DNA of 12,948 bases from Ilumatobacteraceae bacterium (GTDB taxonomy: Bacteria > Actinomycetota > Acidimicrobiia > Acidimicrobiales > Ilumatobacteraceae): the NCBI GenBank assembly GCA_023257035.1, contig JALRDI010000210.1:1-12948 (forward strand). The letters are read 5' to 3'. A program made the translations under genes and the position numbers. This document shows, piece after piece, positions 5,992 to 11,342 of the stretch (its first letter is position 1; each line of letters starts with the position of its first letter). The notes beneath the pieces are model-generated. The model saw nothing but the letters and a program-made list of their open reading frames with translations. It made no database searches and was not told the origin of the DNA.

Positions 5992-7269
5992 ATGACGATC
6001 GGCGGATCGGAGCCTGTCATTCGCATCGACCACGACGGTCCACTTGAGGGGACCGTTCGCGTGCCAGGTGCCAAGAATTCGGTACTGAAACTCATGGCAG
6101 CAACAGTGCTTGCTGATGGCGAATTCACGATAAACAACGTGCCGGGAATTGCCGACGTCGACATCATGTCTCACATCCTCCGTGAGATCGGGTCCACCGT
6201 TGAACGAGCAGGTGACGGCTCGCTTCTTATTCGTCACGATGGAGATCTATCAACCGAGGTGCCGACCGGTCTCGCCGGCCGGCTCCGGGCATCAGTCAAC
6301 TTGCTCGGACCACTCGTAACCCGTTTCGGCAGCATCCACATCGCGCTTCCCGGGGGGGATGACTTTGGATTGCGCCCCATCGACATGCACATTTCGGGTC
6401 TCGAGGCGATGGGCGCAAGCTGCCACTTCGACGACGGCGTCCTCACCGTGCACGCTCCTCGGCTGAGTGGAGCGAATATTCGATTTTCATTCCCCAGCGT
6501 GGGAGCCACAGAAAATCTGGTCACGGCGGCCGTTCTTGCAGACGGGGTAACGACAATTGATGGTGCAGCGCGAGAGCCTGAAGTGGCAGATCTCTGTCAC
6601 TTTCTTGTCTCAATGGGAGCCCAAATTGAGGGGATAGGTGAGTCAACACTTCGAATCACTGGAGTGCCTCGCGGTTCATTGCACTCGGCAACTCATCGCG
6701 TCGTCCCTGACCGAATTCAAGCTGCGACCTACATCGCGTCGGTTGCGGTCGCTGGAGGTGAGGTCGACATGGTCGATGCCCGTCGCGCTGACATGCGGAT
6801 GTTCTTGCATCGCTGCACTGAGATGGGTCTCGTGTTCACGGATCTTGACGACGTTGGCCTGCGGGTTGCGTCATCACAGCGGCTGAGTGCAGTTGATGTG
6901 CAGACCCTTCCGTACCCGGGCGTCGCAACGGACTACAAGCCGTTAGTGATTGCGATGCTGTCCGTTGCAAATGGGTCGGCAGTCGTCACCGAAAATCTGT
7001 ACCCAGGTCGATTCAGATACATCAACGAGTTGCAGGCGCTCGGCGCGAAGATCACGATGCACGAGCATCATGCCGAGATCACCGGGGTTGAACGACTCTC
7101 AGGAACAGAGGTAACCGCTCATGACATTAGAGCGGGTGCAGCCCTCGTCGTTGCTGGGCTTGCTGCCGATGGAGAGACAACAATTAGCGGAGTAGGCCAC
7201 ATCGATCGTGGCTACGACGACCTCGTTGGGCGCCTACGCGAGATCGGCGTCGGTATCAGCAGAGATTGA
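5992..7269 (+). CDS. murA: UDP-N-acetylglucosamine 1-carboxyvinyltransferase MurA (Asp variant)
   Basis: MurA transfers enolpyruvate from phosphoenolpyruvate to UDP-GlcNAc, the first committed step of peptidoglycan synthesis, in the cytoplasm. From ATG 5992 it has 425 residues, normal for the family; the frame extends to GTG 5890, which would add 34 residues of unrelated sequence. Visible motifs: GAKNSVLKL with Lys28-Asn29 (Lys22-Asn23 in E. coli), RASVNLLGPLV, LPGGDDFGLRP (119-129), FPSVGATEN, TDYKPL with the catalytic-base Asp of the 305 region, LYPGRFRYINEL and the C-terminal HIDRGYDD. The active-site loop has Asp123 where E. coli has Cys115, the residue alkylated by fosfomycin; M. tuberculosis MurA carries Asp at the same place, and the overall sequence is clearly of that type. 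It is divergent from the MFS gene, and its last 36 bp overlap the end of a minus-strand small gene. Confidence 0.96.
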   Translation: MTIGGSEPVIRIDHDGPLEGTVRVPGAKNSVLKLMAATVLADGEFTINNVPGIADVDIMSHILREIGSTVERAGDGSLLIRHDGDLSTEVPTGLAGRLRASVNLLGPLVTRFGSIHIALPGGDDFGLRPIDMHISGLEAMGASCHFDDGVLTVHAPRLSGANIRFSFPSVGATENLVTAAVLADGVTTIDGAAREPEVADLCHFLVSMGAQIEGIGESTLRITGVPRGSLHSATHRVVPDRIQAATYIASVAVAGGEVDMVDARRADMRMFLHRCTEMGLVFTDLDDVGLRVASSQRLSAVDVQTLPYPGVATDYKPLVIAMLSVANGSAVVTENLYPGRFRYINELQALGAKITMHEHHAEITGVERLSGTEVTAHDIRAGAALVVAGLAADGETTISGVGHIDRGYDDLVGRLREIGVGISRD

Positions 7270-7434
7270 GGTATCTGAAACCGATTGGGATTGTGTAGCA
7301 GCACGTTCCACCCGCCGTTTCACGACCGCAAGCAACCCGATCACGATGACGATCGGAATCGCGATCAGCAGGAGTTCATCCCAACCGCCCTGGTGGGCAA
7401 CAACGGGAGCAACATTGACCTGGAAGGCGATCAC
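7234..7434 (-). CDS. Small single-helix membrane protein, function unknown
   Basis: A 66-residue protein from GTG 7434. It has a short N-terminal segment ending in VVAHQGGWDE, one hydrophobic helix (about residues 20-38, LLLIAIPIVIVIGLLAVV), a basic stretch KRRVERA just after it and a hydrophilic Ser/Asp-rich tail. The positive charges after the helix suggest an outside N-terminus. I recall similar short actinobacterial proteins with an AH(Q/A)GG-(W/V)-(D/E) stretch before a helix, without known function. The frame is open to GTG 7467, but the minus-strand TACGCT (7446-7441) lies exactly 6 nt before GTG 7434, so the shorter form is preferred. Its last 36 bp are antisense to the end of murA. 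The clean hydrophobic segment and conserved-looking motif argue against a chance frame. Confidence 0.65.
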   Translation of the reverse strand: MIAFQVNVAPVVAHQGGWDELLLIAIPIVIVIGLLAVVKRRVERAATQSQSVSDTSISADTDADLA

Positions 7435-7440
7435 ACTGTG

Positions 7441-7446
7441 AGCGTA
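7441..7446 (-). promoter_or_regulatory. Putative -10 box of the small membrane protein gene
   Basis: The minus strand reads TACGCT, then 6 nt, then GTG 7434. No Shine-Dalgarno is seen for either possible start. Confidence 0.4.
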
Positions 7447-7516
7447 GGTGATGTCGGCAATGTTCACATCGCACGAGGGGAGTAATCGGCCTCATGAATG
7501 GTTGAATAGGGACGTC

Positions 7517-7762
7517 ATGTTGGAAAAAGTTCTTGCGACAATCGAGGTCATTAGGCCAGTACTTCAAGCAGACGGTGGCGACGTTGAGCTCGTTGGAGTT
7601 GACGAAGAAACCGGTGTTGTTTCGGTTCGCCTCGTTGGCGCTTGCGGCACCTGCCCTGTCTCAACACAAACCTTGAAGGGCGGTATCGAGCGGATCATGC
7701 GAGACCGAGTTGATGGCGTGACAGAAGTTGTCGATGTGGCCGCTGCGGAGAATGTCATCTGA
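7517..7762 (+). CDS. NifU C-terminal-type Fe-S cluster scaffold protein
   Basis: An 81-residue stand-alone NifU C-terminal (Nfu-type) domain, which binds a labile Fe-S cluster between two subunits and passes it to target proteins in the cytoplasm. Seen directly are IRPVLQADGGDVELV, the strand VSVRLVGACGTCPVST with the cluster ligands Cys43 and Cys46 (CxxC), and TLKGGIERIM. The size matches the single-domain family. The frame runs upstream to 7448, but ATG 7517 is the start because family homology begins there and the purine run AGGGA (7508-7512) precedes it by 4 nt. Its stop codon shares a base with the meaB start (TGATG at 7760-7764), so the two are translationally coupled. It is not part of a suf or isc cluster in this window. 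Confidence 0.92.
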   Translation: MLEKVLATIEVIRPVLQADGGDVELVGVDEETGVVSVRLVGACGTCPVSTQTLKGGIERIMRDRVDGVTEVVDVAAAENVI

Positions 7763-8724
7763 TGGGGCGTGCTGCCGCAGACCCCGAAGCCCTGTTCACA
7801 GCAGCAACCGGAGGTGATCGGGCGGCGACCGCTCGCCTGCTTTCGCTCATCGAGCGTGGCGGCGAACCAGGTCGGGCTGTTGGTCGTCTCGCGTATCCGC
7901 TCAGTGGTGGCGGCTACACCGTAGGACTTACTGGTGCGCCCGGGGCGGGCAAGAGCACACTCACCAGTGCGACGATTGGCCACCTCCGCTCTCTCGAACT
8001 CGAAGTGGCGGTGCTCGCAATCGACCCCTCCTCACCATTTACTGGCGGAGCAATTCTTGGCGATCGAGTTCGCATGCAAGACCATGCCACCGACCCAGGT
8101 GTGTTCATTCGGTCGATGGCGACGCGCGGTCACCTGGGCGGGTTGTCGCTAGCAACACCTGAAGCTGTCAGGTTGCTTGACGCGTTGGGTCGAAAGTGGA
8201 TTCTGGTCGAAACGGTTGGCGTCGGACAGGTTGAGGTTGAGGTAGCTGGTAAGGCTGACACAACCGTTGTCGTGGTCAACCCAGGTTGGGGCGACAGTGT
8301 TCAGGCGAACAAGGCCGGACTCATGGAGATCGCCGACGTATTCGTCATCAACAAAGCCGACCGAAAGGGAGTCGAAGAGACCCGTAGAGATCTTGAGCAG
8401 ATGCTCGACCTTTCGGATCTTCCCCATGATGCATGGCGGCCGACGATTGTTTCGACCGTTGCCAGTACTGGTCAGGGAGTGCCAGACCTTTGGAACGCGG
8501 TGCTCGAGCATCGTAAATTTGCGGAAAGTTCTGGTTTGCTGGAAGAACGGCGCCGGTTCCGTTCTTCTGAGGAGTTGCGCGAAATCGTTGCGAACAGGCT
8601 CCGCGAGCGGGCGCGTCAGATTTGCACTGGAGATCGCTGGGATGAGGTAACCAGCGATGTTGTTGAGCATCGGCGAGACCCTTGGTCGGCGGCCGATGAA
8701 ATGCTCGCTCCAGTCGACGCGTAG
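7762..8724 (+). CDS. meaB: MeaB/ArgK-type P-loop GTPase (methylmalonyl-CoA mutase chaperone)
   Basis: A G3E-family GTPase of the MeaB/MMAA group, which gates cobalamin delivery to, and protects, adenosylcobalamin-dependent acyl-CoA mutases such as methylmalonyl-CoA mutase in the cytoplasm. The 320 residues show Walker A GAPGAGKS (58-65), AIDPSSPFTGGAILGDRVRM (86-105), the metal/switch region with ETVGVGQVEVEVAG (150-163) and the base-specificity motif NKAD (197-200). The C-terminal arm with RRRFRSSEELREIV is also typical. The start ATG 7762 overlaps the nifU stop by one base. No mutase gene is in the window, so the partner must be coded elsewhere; by similarity it could serve methylmalonyl-CoA, isobutyryl-CoA or ethylmalonyl-CoA mutase. 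Its last 109 bp lie opposite the 3' end of the AbiEi-like gene. Confidence 0.94.
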   Translation: MGRAAADPEALFTAATGGDRAATARLLSLIERGGEPGRAVGRLAYPLSGGGYTVGLTGAPGAGKSTLTSATIGHLRSLELEVAVLAIDPSSPFTGGAILGDRVRMQDHATDPGVFIRSMATRGHLGGLSLATPEAVRLLDALGRKWILVETVGVGQVEVEVAGKADTTVVVVNPGWGDSVQANKAGLMEIADVFVINKADRKGVEETRRDLEQMLDLSDLPHDAWRPTIVSTVASTGQGVPDLWNAVLEHRKFAESSGLLEERRRFRSSEELREIVANRLRERARQICTGDRWDEVTSDVVEHRRDPWSAADEMLAPVDA

Positions 8725-9317
8725 TCGCGAGATGGCGGCTGGCGGGTTGCTCGCTGCAACGCGTCAATCACGAACGAAGGCCCAGGGCGCCCGCGTGTCT
8801 GCCACCGAGTTGCGGCTTGTTGAATTTCGGTTACCGACCATCCGTTTCTCAATGCTGAAATGAGCGCGGTTGCTGTCGCTGTCTCAGATGCGTGAGCGCG
8901 AAGCAATGCAAGAGTGCTTGGAACATTAAGGACAGGAATCCCATCGACATCGACAATGTCATCGTCACAGAGTCCTCTTGTGAAATGTGTGACGATCTCG
9001 CCTGTCGAGCCAGGCCATGACCCCTTGCGGCAGAGCAAATGAATTCTGTCGTCGTTGTCGCAACCCTCTAGTCCGTGGAGCCGAACCGCAGAGGCGTGAG
9101 AAATAACTCCATTTCCGGGCCCCATAGTGGCGAGGCGGCAGCGTTGACGCCAGGTCTCCGGACATGCGGTTGCACGCAACACACGATGCGAGGGCTTGTC
9201 GAGCACGCCAAGGTCGATGAGTCGTCGCTCTTTGTGCCACGTGACACCAAAGGTTCGTGCGGTAGCCGATGCGGCTACCCCGTCGTGGTCCCGTAAGTAT
9301 CTGAAGAATTCGTGCAT
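8616..9317 (-). CDS. AbiEi-antitoxin-domain-like protein, probably C-terminally altered
   Basis: A 233-residue protein that resembles the actinobacterial proteins annotated as type IV toxin-antitoxin AbiEi-family: an N-terminal winged-helix part (about residues 1-50, with VAASATARTFGV and RRLIDLGVL), then WRQRCRLATMGPGNGVISHAS and AVRLHGL (78-83 region), then the strand-loop DVDGIPVLNVPSTLALL. Many relatives carry a further C-terminal nuclease-like (DUF559) domain; this one instead ends with about 36 residues (198-233), rich in Ser, that are read antisense to meaB (8616-8724). This suggests loss of the original 3' end. No toxin partner (AbiEii-type nucleotidyltransferase) is adjacent. ATG 9317 lies just after a 26-nt hairpin that carries a GGAG about 15 nt before the start. 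It may be the last gene of the GT4-hydratase transcript. Activity as an antitoxin is not shown by the sequence. Confidence 0.72.
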   Translation of the reverse strand: MHEFFRYLRDHDGVAASATARTFGVTWHKERRLIDLGVLDKPSHRVLRATACPETWRQRCRLATMGPGNGVISHASAVRLHGLEGCDNDDRIHLLCRKGSWPGSTGEIVTHFTRGLCDDDIVDVDGIPVLNVPSTLALLRAHASETATATALISALRNGWSVTEIQQAATRWQTRGRPGPSFVIDALQRATRQPPSRDYASTGASISSAADQGSRRCSTTSLVTSSQRSPVQI

Positions 9318-9318
9318 G

Positions 9319-9344
9319 CGCCAAGAGAGGTTCTCCTCTTGGCG
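9319..9344 (-). terminator. Hairpin between the hydratase gene and the AbiEi-like gene
   Basis: Arms CGCCAAGAG (9319-9327) and CTCTTGGCG (9336-9344) form a 9-bp perfect stem with an 8-nt loop. It starts 14 nt after the hydratase stop codon and ends 1 nt before the next ATG. There is no T-run on either side, so a normal intrinsic terminator is doubtful. On the minus strand the arm and loop contain AGAGGAG, the only Shine-Dalgarno-like sequence for the AbiEi-like gene, so control of translation is an equal possibility. Confidence 0.5.
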
Positions 9345-9358
9345 ATGCGGGAAGACGT

Positions 9359-10138
9359 TTAACGACCGACGAATTCTGCTTTGCCCGGGCCGTTCTCTAA
9401 GAAACTCTTGACGCCGATTTGGGAGTCCTCTGAACGGAAGACTTCCGTGAACACATGGCGCTCAACTGCAAGTCCTTCTTCGAGTGACATGGAAAGGCCA
9501 CGGTCGATCGCTTCTTTTGTGAGACCCTGTGCGACAAGTGCACCTTTGGCGAGGCTCGACGCGAGTTCCAGCGTTCGGTCCCGAAGCGCTTCGTGCTCAA
9601 CGACCTCGTCGGCAAGACCGATACGCAACGCCTCATCAGCGGCCACCTGGCGGCCGGATAGCGAGATTTCCTTCGCTCGACTTGCACCAACGATGCGGGG
9701 GAGGCGTTGCGTTCCGCCACCTCCCGGGATGATTCCAAGCAGGATTTCTGGCTGGCCGAAAACGGCTTTCGTCGATGCGATTCGATAGTCGCACGCCATG
9801 GCAAGTTCGCATCCACCGCCAAGGGCGTAGCCAGCAACCTCAGCGATCACCATTCGCGGAAGTGCTGAGAGGGCTCCGAGAGCATCGTGAAATTTCCGAG
9901 TGATCGCAGCACCCTCTTCCGGGCCACCAAATTCGGAGATATCTGCACCAGCTGCAAAGATTCGTTCACCACCGGTGACGATGATCGCTCCAGGTAAATC
10001 TGCTGCGAGCTCGTTCGCAATGGAGTGCAGCCCGTCGAGCACTGCGGTGGAGAGCGGGTTTACCTTGCCGTTGGTGAGTGTGATGATGGCAACACCATCA
10101 TCGCGACGTTCGAGATTGATCACTGATTCAGATGACAT
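9359..10138 (-). CDS. Enoyl-CoA hydratase/isomerase (crotonase) family protein
   Basis: A 259-residue crotonase, the usual size for a single-function enoyl-CoA hydratase, which adds water to trans-2-enoyl-CoA in fatty-acid or amino-acid breakdown. Visible features are the oxyanion-hole segments FAAGADI (61-67) and YALGGGCEL (104-112), and both acid/base glutamates of true hydratases, Glu111 in GGGCE and Glu131 in GQPEILLGIIPGGGGTQRL. With both Glu present, hydratase activity is more likely than isomerase or dehalogenase activity; chain-length preference cannot be told. It lies 22 bp after the GT4 gene on the same strand and probably shares its transcript, though the two have no obvious metabolic link. 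A strong GGAGG (10144-10140) is only 1 nt before ATG 10138, much closer than usual. Confidence 0.93.
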   Translation of the reverse strand: MSSESVINLERRDDGVAIITLTNGKVNPLSTAVLDGLHSIANELAADLPGAIIVTGGERIFAAGADISEFGGPEEGAAITRKFHDALGALSALPRMVIAEVAGYALGGGCELAMACDYRIASTKAVFGQPEILLGIIPGGGGTQRLPRIVGASRAKEISLSGRQVAADEALRIGLADEVVEHEALRDRTLELASSLAKGALVAQGLTKEAIDRGLSMSLEEGLAVERHVFTEVFRSEDSQIGVKSFLENGPGKAEFVGR

Positions 10139-10160
10139 GCCTCCAGCATTGCCGATTTGG

Positions 10161-11318
10161 CTAGCTCACACCGAGCGCATCGAGATAACAATCCATCATT
10201 CGACCGGCGATTGCGGTCCATGAATACGACTGTTCAATGAGTATTCGTCCATGCTCACTCAACGACTGAGCGAGGTTTCGGTCGCTGAGCACTGCATCGA
10301 TTCGCTCAGCTAATTGGCTTGTGTTGCCGGGTTCGAAGGTCAATGCTGCATTGGTGCCAGCAACAATTTCAGAAAGCCCTCCGGTATCTGCGATCACCAA
10401 CGGCGACCCTCCAGCGAGCGCCTCAAGCGCAATGACGCCGAACGGTTCGTAAAGCGAGGGGATGACGACACACGCCGATCGGTGAAGGGACGCACGTAGT
10501 TCGTTGTCTGAGATGTAGCCGGGTAGGTCTACGAGGTCGCTTACTCCGATGACATCGATCTGTGATTGCAGTTCGGCAAGGTACGAACCACGGCCTGCGA
10601 TCACACAATGGGCATTCGGGTGACCTGACCGCAGTTCTGCCATCGCTGCTGCGAGGACGTGAAAGCCTTTCTCATATTGAATGCGGCCCCAAGCAAATAT
10701 CAAGTTCTCATCAGGCTGCTCATCGATGTCGGGTTGGGGAGCGGCCCACCAGGTTTGATCAATGCCTCCAGGCACACTCCGCACGGCGGTTGGGTCGAGT
10801 TCGAAATCGGAGGTGACTTGACGGCCAAGAATTTTCGAGATTGCGATGACTCGGCGAGAGGCTGATGCAAGCCACCATTCGATTCCGTTGACATCGGTGG
10901 GAACTCCGGGAGGGACATGACCACCATGTCGACCCCGTTCGGTTCCATGAAATGTTGTGATGAGTGGACAGGAATTTTGACGGGCAAGTACCTGTGCTGC
11001 CCACGCAACTTCCCAGTCATGGGCATGAACAACATCGGCGCGCCAGTCGCCGAGATCTGCTGCAGCCATTACAAAGGCATGATTCGCTGATGCAATCCGG
11101 GCAATTGCCCGATCGGGAAGCCACGGAAGGTCGACATCGGCACGGAGTATTCGCAACGAACCAGATTCTGTGAATCGTGAAGTGCCGCTTGTCCGTCTGG
11201 TGATGACGACAACTTCGTGGCCTTCATCGGCTAGTGCGTGAGCAAGGCCATCGACGTGCGCGGCTCGCCCACCTGATGTCGCCGGCGGAGTTTCCCAAGA
11301 GAACATGAGTATGCGCAC
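10161..11318 (-). CDS. GT4-family glycosyltransferase, glycogen-synthase-like (GlgM/GlgA type)
   Basis: A 385-residue retaining glycosyltransferase with GT-B fold. The N-terminal half starts MRILMFSWETPP with the GGRAAHV glycine loop (16-22) and continues with HAHDWEVAWAA; this is the starch/glycogen-synthase-like version of the fold. The C-terminal half has WGRIQYEKG, which places the Arg and Lys for the donor phosphates, and EPFGVIALEALAGG with the E-x7-E pair Glu291/Glu299. Divergent glgB, 24 bp away, suggests alpha-glucan synthesis: either an ADP-glucose-dependent glycogen synthase or an alpha-maltose-1-phosphate synthase like mycobacterial GlgM (Rv1212c). The sequence alone does not decide, and other GT4 sugars remain possible. 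GTG 11318 is the start, as the first strand RILMFSW needs it; a TATGGT lies 8 nt upstream. Confidence 0.88.
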   Translation of the reverse strand: MRILMFSWETPPATSGGRAAHVDGLAHALADEGHEVVVITRRTSGTSRFTESGSLRILRADVDLPWLPDRAIARIASANHAFVMAAADLGDWRADVVHAHDWEVAWAAQVLARQNSCPLITTFHGTERGRHGGHVPPGVPTDVNGIEWWLASASRRVIAISKILGRQVTSDFELDPTAVRSVPGGIDQTWWAAPQPDIDEQPDENLIFAWGRIQYEKGFHVLAAAMAELRSGHPNAHCVIAGRGSYLAELQSQIDVIGVSDLVDLPGYISDNELRASLHRSACVVIPSLYEPFGVIALEALAGGSPLVIADTGGLSEIVAGTNAALTFEPGNTSQLAERIDAVLSDRNLAQSLSEHGRILIEQSYSWTAIAGRMMDCYLDALGVS

Positions 11319-11326
11319 TAGCGCGC

Positions 11327-11336
11327 ACCATAGTCT
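11327..11336. promoter_or_regulatory. Overlapping divergent -10 boxes of the GT4 gene and glgB
   Basis: Plus strand TAGTCT (11331-11336) is followed by 6 nt and the glgB GTG at 11343. Minus strand TATGGT (11332-11327) is followed by 8 nt and the GT4 GTG at 11318. The boxes share 2 bp inside a 24-bp gap, so each -35 region would fall in the opposite gene. Confidence 0.4.
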
Positions 11337-11342
11337 TTAGGG

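Noticed and set aside
7448..7516. N-terminal extension of the NifU-type protein
   Set aside because: These 23 codons show no family similarity, and ATG 7517 has a better-spaced AGGGA purine run and starts the conserved domain directly.
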